Shown here: in pieces, positions 37,498-45,547 of the stretch
Layout: the number at the start of each line of letters is the position of its first letter
Numbering within the stretch: the first letter of the stretch is position 1
Assembly (NCBI RefSeq): GCF_000176515.1
Contig: NZ_ADAQ01000012.1
Location: 372,001 to 436,000, forward strand
Direction of reading: 5' to 3'
Length of the DNA: 64,000 nt
From: Grimontia hollisae CIP 101886
Lineage (GTDB): Bacteria; Pseudomonadota; Gammaproteobacteria; Enterobacterales; Vibrionaceae
Position numbers and translations under genes: made by a program
Notes under the pieces: model-generated
Databases searched by the model: none
Told to the model about the DNA's origin: nothing
What the model saw: the letters and a program-made list of their open reading frames with translations, nothing else

Positions 37498-38127
37498 ATG
37501 TTAGGGCAAGGCAATCTGCGAAATAAACTCGTTGATTATGGTCGGAAACTCGTTATAAATGGGCATGATACCGAAGAATGCGGAAATCTCTCAGCACAAA
37601 TGGAAGATGGCAGAGTGCTTATTACTACTAATGGTCTAAGAATGGGAAAGCTGGGGCCAGAACATTTCTCTGTTGTATCATTGCAAGGGGAGTTACTGTC
37701 CGGTGAATTACCCGATTGGGAGTTTGAGCATCATCTGGACATATATAATGCCAATTCTAAACACAAAGCGATTTTTACCCTTACTCCCAAAAACATCTCT
37801 AAACTGGTGACAAGCGATCACCAGAATGTAGAAAATGTGCTTCCGGCACTGGCTCCTATTGTATCCATGCGAACTCCAACATTGCCGAAGATCCCTATTT
37901 TTCGATCTTCTGGGTCGCGTTTTTTGGCAGAAAAGGCGAAAAATCATCATGCTGTTCTTATTGCCAATATTGGTTTGGTTGTGATGGGAAAGGATCTGGA
38001 AGATGCTCTGCGTAATGTCGAAGAGCTGGAAGAAACTGCAGCGCTGAGATTAAATGCTGCGAATGATAACATCCAATACTTGAGCAATGAAGAAATCGCC
38101 GAAATTAAAGCGGTTTTTGCACATTAG
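37498..38127 (+). CDS. Class II aldolase/adducin-like protein lacking zinc ligands
   Basis: A 209-residue protein with the fold order of L-fuculose-phosphate aldolase: CGNLSAQMEDGRVLITTNG near residue 28, the catalytic-type glutamate at E75 with H79 (WEFEHHLDIY), then AIFTLTPKNISKL, and HHAVLIANIGLVVMGKDLEDALRNVEELEETA. In active members AIFTLTP reads AvvHtHP and ANIG reads rNHG: the three zinc histidines are replaced by T94, T96 and an isoleucine. It is therefore probably not a zinc aldolase. GGAGATTT precedes the ATG. It lies upstream of cqsA on the same strand. Confidence 0.75.
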   Translation: MLGQGNLRNKLVDYGRKLVINGHDTEECGNLSAQMEDGRVLITTNGLRMGKLGPEHFSVVSLQGELLSGELPDWEFEHHLDIYNANSKHKAIFTLTPKNISKLVTSDHQNVENVLPALAPIVSMRTPTLPKIPIFRSSGSRFLAEKAKNHHAVLIANIGLVVMGKDLEDALRNVEELEETAALRLNAANDNIQYLSNEEIAEIKAVFAH

Positions 38128-38343
38128 GTGAAAACACATTTTTTGTGTTAGCTTACAGATGCCAGACAACGCTAATAGTGAATTGCCGGGGATGTGTTTT
38201 CGCTCCCGCGAGACAGTCTTCTGTTTTATTTTTCCCTCGTAACCGCTAAACCCAGTCTTTTCCTTCGTTTACCTCTGCTATTTCTGTCATCTTCACGCCA
38301 GGGGTTACCAATGTTGTTATTTCAAGAAAAGCGTGATTTTGAA

Positions 38344-38372
38344 GCCTCATCATTGGGGTGATGAGGCGTTTT
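38344..38372 (+). terminator. Hairpin with short T-run
   Basis: Perfect 9-bp stem GCCTCATCA/TGATGAGGC with a TTGGGG loop, then GTTTTC. About 215 bases after the aldolase-like gene. Confidence 0.7.
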
Positions 38373-38491
38373 CATGACACTGTATTTTCTTATTGTATAT
38401 TTTCTCATACAAATCATTTGCAAAATTATTGGTATGAATTCGCAAACTTAAAAAGTAGTCAGGGGCAGGCCTCAATCATAATTAGCCATAT

Positions 38492-38519
38492 AAAAACAGC
38501 GCCGCGGGTGGCGTTTTTC
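38492..38519 (+). terminator. Terminator-like hairpin in the cqsA leader
   Basis: AAAAACAGCGCC, a short GC-rich loop, then GGCGTTTTTC. It is placed directly upstream of the cqsA start codon, so it would end a small RNA or attenuate cqsA. Confidence 0.65.
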
Positions 38520-38542
38520 TTTAACAAGAAGAGGCTAGGCTT

Positions 38543-39742
38543 ATGGAAACCCCATCTACTCCATCTACATCTATATATAAAAAAAAACTCCCTTCTTTTG
38601 TCGAGGCTCGTCTGAATTCGTTTCTGCGCGATATGACAGAGCCTTATGAAAACCGACGGCCACTGCCTGTTAGCAGCCGACCCGGAGAGGGAGCCGTAAT
38701 CATGCAGAGTAATGATTACCTCGCGCTTAGCTTTGATGACGATATTCAAACTGCACATTTGAATGCAATTAAAACGACGAATGAAAACGTCGTGATGTCA
38801 GCGGTATTCTTACAAGATGCTGAGCATAAGCCGGAGTTTGAAAAGCGCCTGGCTGAATTTATCGGCATGGATGGGTGTGTATTATCTCAATCTGGCTGGA
38901 CGGCGAATGTCGGCTTGCTACAAACCATTTGTGAGCCCGGTACTCACGTCTATATTGATTTCTTTGCCCATATGTCATTGTGGGAAGGCGCTCGGATAGC
39001 AGGAGCTCAAGTTATCCCTTTCATGCACAACAGCGTTTCTAATCTCAAGCGACAAATAAAAAAACATGGTCCCGGCATCATTTTGGTGGATTCGGTTTAC
39101 AGCACCATCGGTACTGTTGCACCGCTCCCGGCGATCTGTGAATTGGCCAAAGAACTGGATTGTGCGCTGGTGGTTGATGAATCACATTCTTTGGGCACTC
39201 ATGGTCCTGGCGGTTCGGGTCTGATTAACGAAATGGAGGTACGGGACCAGGTAGATTTTGTTACTACCAGCCTTGCTAAGGCATTTGCTTACCGGGCTGG
39301 GGCGGTATTGGGTCCGGACAATTTGATCATTGCATTACCGTTTGTGTCTTTTCCGGCAATTTTCAGTTCTACTGTTTTGCCTCAGGAAGTTGCCCGGCTT
39401 GAGGCAACCCTTGATGTGATCCAAAACAGTGATGACAAGCGAAGGCGGCTTTTTGAAATATCTGATGTCTTGCGTGCGGGGTTGAAGGAGATTGGTTTTA
39501 ATATTCGCAGTGAATCCCAAATCATCTCCCTAGAGTGCGGTGATGAGCAGAATACGGAACATGTCCGGGACTTTCTGGAAAGCAAGGGGGTGTTTGGGGC
39601 GGTATTTTGTTCACCGGCAACACCGAAGAACAAGGCCATTATCCGTTTCTCATTGAATGCAGATATGAGCTACCGGGAAGTGGATCATGTGCTGACTGTT
39701 TGTCAGGCAGCATACAACCACCCAGATCTTCGTTTCTATTAA
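38543..39742 (+). CDS. cqsA: CAI-1 autoinducer synthase CqsA
   Basis: A 399-residue PLP-dependent acyl-transferase of the alpha-oxoamine synthase family that makes the alpha-hydroxyketone autoinducer CAI-1 or a close relative from an acyl-CoA and an amino-acid-derived substrate. Visible are QSNDYLALSFDDDIQTA, LSQSGWTANVGLLQTI, LVVDESHSLGTHGPGG and the PLP lysine K246 in TTSLAKAFAYRAGAVLG. Length is about ten residues more than V. cholerae CqsA, mainly at the N-terminus. It is convergent with cqsS, its receptor gene. Confidence 0.95.
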   Translation: METPSTPSTSIYKKKLPSFVEARLNSFLRDMTEPYENRRPLPVSSRPGEGAVIMQSNDYLALSFDDDIQTAHLNAIKTTNENVVMSAVFLQDAEHKPEFEKRLAEFIGMDGCVLSQSGWTANVGLLQTICEPGTHVYIDFFAHMSLWEGARIAGAQVIPFMHNSVSNLKRQIKKHGPGIILVDSVYSTIGTVAPLPAICELAKELDCALVVDESHSLGTHGPGGSGLINEMEVRDQVDFVTTSLAKAFAYRAGAVLGPDNLIIALPFVSFPAIFSSTVLPQEVARLEATLDVIQNSDDKRRRLFEISDVLRAGLKEIGFNIRSESQIISLECGDEQNTEHVRDFLESKGVFGAVFCSPATPKNKAIIRFSLNADMSYREVDHVLTVCQAAYNHPDLRFY

Positions 39743-39746
39743 GGTA

Positions 39747-39780
39747 TATCCCCAAACAGCCTGAAGATGTTTGGGGATAA
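39747..39780. repeat. Dispersed intergenic palindrome, copy 3 (short)
   Basis: TATCCCCAAACAGCCTGAAG and ATGTTTGGGGATAA; the right half has lost part of the CAGGTTG arm compared with the copy at 16342. Confidence 0.7.
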
Positions 39781-39803
39781 ACGATTGATCGAGTATCTGG
39801 ATG

Positions 39804-39829
39804 AAGCTCTGTCTCGGCAGGGCTTTTTT
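39804..39829 (+). terminator. Terminator of cqsA
   Basis: AAGCTCTG, TCTCG loop, GCAGGGCTT and a T-run that runs into the cqsS stop codon. Confidence 0.75.
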
Positions 39830-41885
39830 ACGACAGCCAGGCGATGATTTTGTCGCGCAGTTGCTGTTGATCGGAAGGTTTAACCAGAAAGTCAGTCATA
39901 CCTGATGAGAGAATCTTCTCAAGGGTTGTTTTTGAGTTGTCGCCGGTATGGGCAATAATAGGTATATCGGCATAAGCCTGAATGGAATGACGGATGCGAC
40001 GGGAGGTTTCAAGGCCATCCATCACCGGCATCTCAATGTCCATCAGGATCAAATCAATGCTATGCCCCCCGTTGGTTAAGGTTTCAATGGCGCAGTTTCC
40101 ATCTGGGCACTGGACCACGTTAAATCCCTGTTTTTCCAAAATAATAGACGTGAATTGGCGCAGTGTTTCGCTGTCATCAACGACCATGATGGTTTGTTTG
40201 ACTATCGTATTGTTCTGTTTTGAAACGGTAGGTGCTGCGGGATCAACAGTATCAAAAAACAGCTTTTCCATTACAGTAGGGGTATTAAGCCTCCACACCA
40301 TCTCTTCTATCCAGATGGGGTTATAAACAGCGTGGGACGCGTGCTGGGTTGGTGGACCATGATGCAGGTAAACCACCTTCGCTTCAGTGAAAGAGAGCAG
40401 AGGTTCAATGTGGCCCAGAACATCACCGTTTGCCTTAAGGCTCTCTAAATCAACCACCACTGCATCGCACTCCAAATCAAGCTCATGCCTTTGCAACGCC
40501 TGAAGCACACTGATGGTCTGTAGTTTAAACCCCATGGCTTTGCTGTTTTTTATGGCGGATTGGATAAGGTCATTGTCATCGCTGATCATCAGTAACGACT
40601 TAAGTTGGATAAGGTTTTGCTTGATATTTTGCACGACAGAGGTGTTCAACGCCGGGAAAGTGAGAGTAAAGGCTGTCCATTCCCCCAGCTTTGACTGACA
40701 GCTTATTTCACCGCCGAATGAGTGCATGACTTTGCGGCAAAAGGGCAACCCTAACCCAAAGTTTCCGTTTTTACCCGTGGTGTAAAAATCTTCAAAAATC
40801 TGATCGAGCATATCATTGGGAATCCCCTGACCATTGTCACGAACAACAATGCAGTTTTCCTTTTCTCCCGGTTCGACGAGGAGATCAATGCTGAAGTTGT
40901 CATTTTTGCGGTGGTAAAACGCGTTTTTGAACAGGTTATAGATGACATATTTCAGCAGGGTATCACTACCCAGAAAGTCAAAGGTTTTGGAGCTTTGTAT
41001 TGTGATGGCAGATTTGTCGTCTTTGCTTTTGTACCCGAAGCTTTCGACAGCGTGTTTGAGGATATGCAGGGCTGAATGCTTTTTGAAGGTGGAGCGCGAA
41101 ACACGGTTTTCATCAATTGAAGTCAACAGTAAGTCAATGGTTTCATTGCCTGCACGAATGATATTCATCGCGTCGTCACTGATTTTCCTCAGTAATATCA
41201 CATCCTCTTCACGCAGTTGGTACATCCGTGCATTGTTGTCGTCAGGATCAGGAATCGTTGACCGGATAATGTCGATAGAAGAATACACTCCACTGAGTGG
41301 GTTGCGCATTTCGTGGGCGATTCCCGCGCCAAATACCTTGGCAATGGACACCTTGGTTTCGTGTTCCTGTTGGTTTCGGAAAAAAAATAAATTGCCGAAC
41401 AGATACATGAAAAGGAAAACTGGCATATAGGTCCAGTCGAGTAAAAATTCCAGCTGGTATCCCTTCGCTATCCAAGCGCAGAATGTAGCTGCAGCTATAC
41501 CTATGACGGTTTGGGCAAACATCACCCAGGTAATGTGTACCAGAAGAATATGCAGGAATATTGCTGCCATGAAAGAGAGCAACCAAACGGTAGACCAACT
41601 GTTCATCAGCAGCATATAGAAAAAGAAGAAGGGCAGGACGACGGTGATGGCAATTTGGTAAAACCAGTGCATATGTTCCTGGAAGCGGAGGCTGAGTTTA
41701 TCTCTTACCAAAACAGTGATGAAAAACAGGCAACAAAATAGCCGCAATGGCAAATTTTCATAAGCCTGCGGGTAGAGGTCACGCCAGATGAAATAGTACG
41801 TCGGAAAGCCTATCAACCCCATCCAGCCCATGAGAGTCAGGTTTGGCTTTGCGTACTGGTAAACTTTGCGAAATGCCGCTTCCAT
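39828..41885 (-). CDS. cqsS: CqsS hybrid sensor kinase (CAI-1 receptor)
   Basis: A 685-residue protein, the same size as V. cholerae CqsS. Six membrane helices (about 20-168) bind the autoinducer; the kinase core follows with phosphoacceptor H191 in AHEMRNPLSGVYSS, an ATPase with NLFKNAFYHR, DNGQGIPND and GNFGLGLPFC, a degenerate receiver-like middle domain (about 440-560), and a C-terminal receiver with D616 in LILMDIEMPVMDG. At low cell density CqsS phosphorylates LuxU; ligand binding switches it off. The last membrane segment reads FGNLFFFRNQ, where V. cholerae has the ligand-selective Cys170. Confidence 0.95.
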   Translation of the reverse strand: MEAAFRKVYQYAKPNLTLMGWMGLIGFPTYYFIWRDLYPQAYENLPLRLFCCLFFITVLVRDKLSLRFQEHMHWFYQIAITVVLPFFFFYMLLMNSWSTVWLLSFMAAIFLHILLVHITWVMFAQTVIGIAAATFCAWIAKGYQLEFLLDWTYMPVFLFMYLFGNLFFFRNQQEHETKVSIAKVFGAGIAHEMRNPLSGVYSSIDIIRSTIPDPDDNNARMYQLREEDVILLRKISDDAMNIIRAGNETIDLLLTSIDENRVSRSTFKKHSALHILKHAVESFGYKSKDDKSAITIQSSKTFDFLGSDTLLKYVIYNLFKNAFYHRKNDNFSIDLLVEPGEKENCIVVRDNGQGIPNDMLDQIFEDFYTTGKNGNFGLGLPFCRKVMHSFGGEISCQSKLGEWTAFTLTFPALNTSVVQNIKQNLIQLKSLLMISDDNDLIQSAIKNSKAMGFKLQTISVLQALQRHELDLECDAVVVDLESLKANGDVLGHIEPLLSFTEAKVVYLHHGPPTQHASHAVYNPIWIEEMVWRLNTPTVMEKLFFDTVDPAAPTVSKQNNTIVKQTIMVVDDSETLRQFTSIILEKQGFNVVQCPDGNCAIETLTNGGHSIDLILMDIEMPVMDGLETSRRIRHSIQAYADIPIIAHTGDNSKTTLEKILSSGMTDFLVKPSDQQQLRDKIIAWLS

Positions 41886-42022
41886 GCTTTTGATAAATGC
41901 TGCCTTAGTCCAAACGTAAAAAGCCAGCCTGATTAAATGTAAGTATTCCTATGGCATTGTTACTGGCGTCGATTACTTTTTGATTCAATTGGAATATGCG
42001 GATTTCATTCAAAGAGTTGAAA

Positions 42023-42235
42023 ATGAAATGCGCTTATTTTCATAGTAAAGTAGCGGGAGATGACACTGTTTTCTTCCCGAAACATGAAGGAAAACTTTAT
42101 ACAAACCTGAGCTGCAACGGTGTCTTATTCTTTGTACAAGGGGGACCTTTATTCTCCGTCAGAGAAAATGTGAGGGATAACAGGGAGGTAGAATTGAAAA
42201 CCCTGACTGAAAATCAGCGTATTGATACACCTTAA
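42023..42235 (+). CDS. Possible small protein, 70 aa
   Basis: MKCAYFHSKVAGDDTVFFPKHEG begins an open frame in the divergent region upstream of cqsS. It has no recognisable family and only a weak AAGAG-like site. The neighbouring DNA is decayed, so this may be chance or a remnant. Confidence 0.25.
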   Translation: MKCAYFHSKVAGDDTVFFPKHEGKLYTNLSCNGVLFFVQGGPLFSVRENVRDNREVELKTLTENQRIDTP

Positions 42236-42324
42236 TACTCTCTTTATAAGATGAACATAAAGCTGATCAGATCAGTCTTGGTTTACTGCGTTGTGACGGT
42301 ATGAATTCCAGTCATGGGCTTATC

Positions 42325-42510
42325 TTATAACGTTACCCCATTCTTCCAGATGGTTAACTCTCTTATATCATTATGTTCATTCTTACAGTATTCACCGTTA
42401 ACAATATCTACGACTTTATTGATGAATTCAGACAGTAACTCATCCATGGAAATGTCTGTGGAAACGAGTTTCCCTGCGTCAAAATCTATCCAACGTGGCT
42501 TTTGTATGGT
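42325..42510 (-). pseudogene. C-terminal remnant of a UxaA-family (altronate dehydratase) gene
   Basis: A minus-strand frame of about 62 codons, opened by a stop at 42511-42513, reads PRWIDFDAGKLVS, then SMDELLSEFINKVVDIVNGE, and ends NDIRELTIWKNGVTL. This matches the C-terminal end of UxaA/GarD-type sugar-acid dehydratases (…DFDAG…REIAIWKxGVTL), whose full length is near 390-500 residues. No upstream part remains in the window. The enzyme would remove water from altronate in uronate breakdown; here it is a dead fragment. Confidence 0.7.
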
Positions 42511-42604
42511 TCAGCCTCAGTTAACTTGTTTAAAAGTTTGTACTGAAAAAACGGTTGACTAAACTCTATAGAAAACAGGAAGTGGTGGCAGTCTGGTACC
42601 TTCA

Positions 42605-43051
42605 ATAATTTATTTCTATGAACCTGATGAAGCCTATGGGTTTTTGTCCAACTTTTATCCGGCCATGATTGATATTGATGGGGAGCGTTGGCTGTCTACC
42701 GAGCACTATTACCACGCCCAAAAATTCACCGATAAGTCGTTACAACAAAAAATTCGTGCAGCGCTCACTCCCCGGGAAGCCTTTTCTCTTAGTCGTGAAT
42801 ATCAATCCTTTGTGCGAGCAGATTGGGAAGCGATTCGCTGTGACATTATGTATTTTGCCGTGATGGAAAAGTTTTTGCAGCACGATGATCTCTGCCAACA
42901 GTTAATGGCCACCCATCCCGCCTTGCTTATCGAAAATTCTCCATGTGATATGTTTTGGGGAAGTGGAAAAAACCGGCATGGTCAAAATAAGCTCGGCATG
43001 ATACTTATGTCAGTGAGAACGAAAGTTGCCGCTAAATATCGACACGTTTGA
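42605..43051 (+). CDS. NADAR-family (YbiA-like) N-glycosidase, start codon degenerate
   Basis: The frame reads IIYFYEPDEAYGFLSNFYPAMIDIDG, then STEHYYHAQKF, and near the end SPCDMFWGSGKNRHGQNKLGMILMSVR: all NADAR landmarks (FLSNFYP, E-HYYHAQKF, WGxGxxGxGxNxLGxxLM). NADAR proteins cleave ADP-ribose or riboflavin-pathway intermediates. The family start before IYFY would be at 42605, but the codon there is ATA; the nearest common alternative, TTG at 42644, would remove the first catalytic strand. It either uses ATA/ATT or is not translated. Sits in a decayed stretch. Confidence 0.65.
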   Translation: MIYFYEPDEAYGFLSNFYPAMIDIDGERWLSTEHYYHAQKFTDKSLQQKIRAALTPREAFSLSREYQSFVRADWEAIRCDIMYFAVMEKFLQHDDLCQQLMATHPALLIENSPCDMFWGSGKNRHGQNKLGMILMSVRTKVAAKYRHV

Positions 43052-43632
43052 ACATATTCCCCCATATCTTCCCATTGTTGAATTCAGAGAATGTGACTAC
43101 AAAATAAGAATTAACCGTATTTCCTACCTTTATCAGACATACCCAATAGTCATCCTGCTAGAGTATCCCACGAACCAGTGAATGTTAGGTGTTAGGTTGC
43201 TTGCCTGATGTCGGCTCCTGTGCACCAGCACTGACCGGAAGGGTGATAACGATAAAAACGAAAGCCTGAGATCCCTGACTGTCTTTTGGTTTGGTAACGT
43301 GTTGTCACCGGGTGGTTTTCCGTGTTTTAGATATGCAGCCGATGACGGGTAGCCAATGGCTATTGTTGTTTCAGGGCGAGTGAAAGCTGCGCAAACCCGT
43401 TAGAAAACACCGTGACTTTAAAAGATTCATCAAGGTACTGAACAACTGTCAGGTGATGAGTTCGCATCCAATAGCCGACAGTTAAGTTTGGATTGTCCGT
43501 TGGATCCGTCATGCCAATACAGGCAATAAACACAGTTCCCGTGTTGCTTCCTGTACCCGGTAGTAAACCGGGTAAGGATAAGTGGTCTGAGGCAATATTA
43601 ATACACGGTGTGAATACCCAAAGGGGAGATAC
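43052..43632. other. Interval upstream of the enhancer-binding protein gene
   Basis: About 580 bases. A minus-strand frame of 50 codons after its ATG (43360-43512, MTDPTDNPNLTVGYW…) is open for longer upstream, and a second short minus-strand frame at about 43190-43280 looks like a signal peptide, but neither is supported by a family or ribosome site. Probably leftover or regulatory DNA. Confidence 0.4.
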
Positions 43633-44988
43633 ATGGTTGATACCGAGCTAACCCTGACCGGCAAACGTCAGGACGCATTGCTTATTATTGATGATAATCC
43701 AGCGTCACAAAAACAATTAAGCCACGCCTTAGAAAGTGAAACGTCAATTATTACGGCTCCACCAGATAGCGTGTCTTCAGCGCTAAACCAAGTATTAACG
43801 TCAGTGGTGGTTGTGGGTCAGACCAATACCACTTCACTGTCTCTGGTCAAAGAAATCCTGATGCTTTCACCACGTACCAAGGTAGTGATGGTGATTGATA
43901 AAGAAAAAGATAGTGATCCGACACTCGCGTTAGAGGCAGGGGCTTTCGATATCATTGAGCGTCCTTTCAATGATGATCTGCTGCGGATGATAGTAAAAAG
44001 GTCCAGATACATTGCAAAGCTGGAAATTGACATTGGGCGCCTTAAAGCCTTTGAGCGGCAGCAACGTCTAATATTGGGTGGCAGTGCCCCTATGGTACAG
44101 ACCCTAAAAATGGTAGATCGTGTAGCAAGTACCGATGTGAGTACCTTAATTTATGGAGAAAGCGGAACGGGTAAAGCATTGCTAGCCCGGGCGATACATG
44201 ATCGCAGCGGCCGAAGCGGCAAGCCATTTGTAACAGTCAATTGCGCTTCCATTCCTGAAGACTTGCTTGATAGTGAGCTGTTTGGTATCGAAAAAGGGAA
44301 TTTTGACTCGCGCCAGGTGAAGGTTGGCAAGATTGAAACAGCGCAGGAGGGGACACTGTTTCTGGATGAGGTGGGGGATATGCCCCCTGCTATTCAGGCA
44401 AAAGTACTGCGGTTTCTGCAAGAGCGCGTGGTTGATCGCATTGCAGGCCAGCGCGCGATTCCTGTTGATGTGAAAGTAGTGGCAGCGACTCATCAAGAGC
44501 TGAATCACCGTGCCGGTGATCGTCGATTTCGGGAAGATCTTTTGCATTTGCTCGGCGAAGTGACGATCAATATTCCACCGCTTCGTGAACGTGAGGATGA
44601 CACTCTGCTGCTGGCGAAAACCTTTTTACTCCAGTTTAACGAAAGCTTAAACCGTAATCTGGCTGGGTTCACAGAAGATGCTATTGAAGCCTTACTGTCT
44701 TATTCTTGGCCTGGAAATGTGCGTGAGTTGCAGAACAAAGTGCAGTCCGCTGTGATCATGGCCGATGGTACCCAAATCAGTGCAGTGGATTTGGCGCTGA
44801 CGAAAGAACACCGTAAAGACAGTGGGTTGTCCATCAACCTTAGGCAGGTACGGGAAGAGGCAGAACGTCATGCCGTTACACGTGCTTTGGCGCGCGCGGA
44901 AGGCAACATGTCCCAGACTGCCAATCTGCTGGGAGTGTCACGCCCAACACTGTATACCCTGATAGAAAAATATGCTCTCCAGCGCTAG
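43633..44988 (+). CDS. Degenerate NtrC-family regulator (PrsR-like), no receiver Asp, no GAFTGA
   Basis: A 451-residue protein with receiver, AAA+ and Fis-type DNA-binding domains, most like the PrsR/PEP-CTERM group of enhancer-binding proteins. In the receiver (13-125) D20-D21 remain, but the phosphoacceptor position lies in VVVVGQTN, with no Asp, and the usual KPF is RPF. Walker A GESGTGK (175-181) and Walker B GTLFLDEV are intact. The sigma-54 contact loop GAFTGA is GNFDSR (222-227). The HTH NMSQTANLLGVSRPTLYTLIEKY ends the protein. It therefore probably does not activate sigma-54 in the standard way. GGGGAGA precedes the ATG. Confidence 0.88.
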   Translation: MVDTELTLTGKRQDALLIIDDNPASQKQLSHALESETSIITAPPDSVSSALNQVLTSVVVVGQTNTTSLSLVKEILMLSPRTKVVMVIDKEKDSDPTLALEAGAFDIIERPFNDDLLRMIVKRSRYIAKLEIDIGRLKAFERQQRLILGGSAPMVQTLKMVDRVASTDVSTLIYGESGTGKALLARAIHDRSGRSGKPFVTVNCASIPEDLLDSELFGIEKGNFDSRQVKVGKIETAQEGTLFLDEVGDMPPAIQAKVLRFLQERVVDRIAGQRAIPVDVKVVAATHQELNHRAGDRRFREDLLHLLGEVTINIPPLREREDDTLLLAKTFLLQFNESLNRNLAGFTEDAIEALLSYSWPGNVRELQNKVQSAVIMADGTQISAVDLALTKEHRKDSGLSINLRQVREEAERHAVTRALARAEGNMSQTANLLGVSRPTLYTLIEKYALQR

Positions 44989-44990
44989 GG

Positions 44991-45036
44991 TCTGTTGACC
45001 TTTTGTGGTCAGGAATAGCCTCAAAAGGTCAACAGA
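44991..45036. terminator. 15-bp perfect inverted repeat after the regulator
   Basis: TCTGTTGACCTTTTG and CAAAAGGTCAACAGA flank a 16-base loop, then TTCTCGTTCTTTCC. It begins three bases after the stop codon; a terminator is most likely, though the long stem also resembles the end of a mobile element. Confidence 0.65.
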
Positions 45037-45228
45037 TTCTCGTTCTTTCCGTTTGAAGTAGTTCTTGGGTTCCGGATGGGTTGGAGTCTCTCCGTCTTGA
45101 TATTGAGACATCAAGGTAATTGCCCCTAAATATAGTGTGGAAAAAGAAATCAGCATATACAGTTAAACAGTTGCTTGTTTTGATTGTGCAAGTGTCGTCT
45201 TCAGTTTTCGGGCAGCGGAGTAGTAACG

Positions 45229-45543
45229 ATGAGAGTGACAGAACTGATAGATAATAATCTGGTGCTGAAGGCTGATGTGGATGTGTGTCTTGCCGAAAAC
45301 TTTTCGCTTGAGGCTTGCAGTTATGAATCTGGCGATCAGATGGTGCTTTTTAGCCCCAACACCGGTGATGTGATGGTGTGTGACAGTGCCACCAGCGTCT
45401 TCCTGTCTCTTCTTGAGAAGAACCTTTCCTTGGGAGCGGCATTGTCAGCGTTGTCAGTCTGTGAACCGGAATATGCCCGTAACCTGCTAAAAGAGTTGGA
45501 GCGCATGGAAATCCTCTCCCTTACTGGTGTGCGTTGGCGTTAG
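45229..45543 (+). CDS. PqqD-like small protein (HPr-rel-A type)
   Basis: A 104-residue protein. DQMVLFSPNTGDVMVCDSATSVFLSLLEKNLSLGAALSAL followed by a helix EPEYARNLLKELERMEIL has the wing-and-helices pattern of PqqD-type peptide chaperones, in particular the HPr-rel-A group. In this group the partner is an HprK-related kinase, none of which is seen nearby. The start at 45229 is taken because GGAG lies upstream; 15 more in-frame codons precede it. It follows the degenerate regulator on the same strand after 240 bases. The assignment is tentative. Confidence 0.5.
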   Translation: MRVTELIDNNLVLKADVDVCLAENFSLEACSYESGDQMVLFSPNTGDVMVCDSATSVFLSLLEKNLSLGAALSALSVCEPEYARNLLKELERMEILSLTGVRWR

Positions 45544-45547
45544 GCAG

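Larger units (their letters stand above)
38128..38542. promoter_or_regulatory. cqsA leader region with two hairpins
   Basis: About 415 gene-free bases. A GCCTCATCA/TGATGAGGC stem (38344-38367) followed by GTTTTC can end the aldolase-like transcript. A second terminator-like hairpin at 38492-38519 lies 24 bases before the cqsA start. Between them are AT-rich bases that could hold the cqsA promoter. Confidence 0.55.

Noticed and set aside
42314-42562. Plus-strand frame of 82 codons
   Set aside because: It is antisense to the UxaA-family fragment, which explains the open frame; Ser-rich composition is typical of such shadows.
43360-43512. Minus-strand small protein of 50 aa (MTDPTDNPNLTVGYW…)
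   Set aside because: The frame is long and protein-like, but no ribosome site, family or partner supports it; kept only as a remark in the interval entry.
43052-45228. Search for a Qrr small RNA next to a LuxO-like gene
   Set aside because: The regulator here is not LuxO (no receiver Asp, no GAFTGA), and I saw no conserved Qrr core in the flanking sequence.
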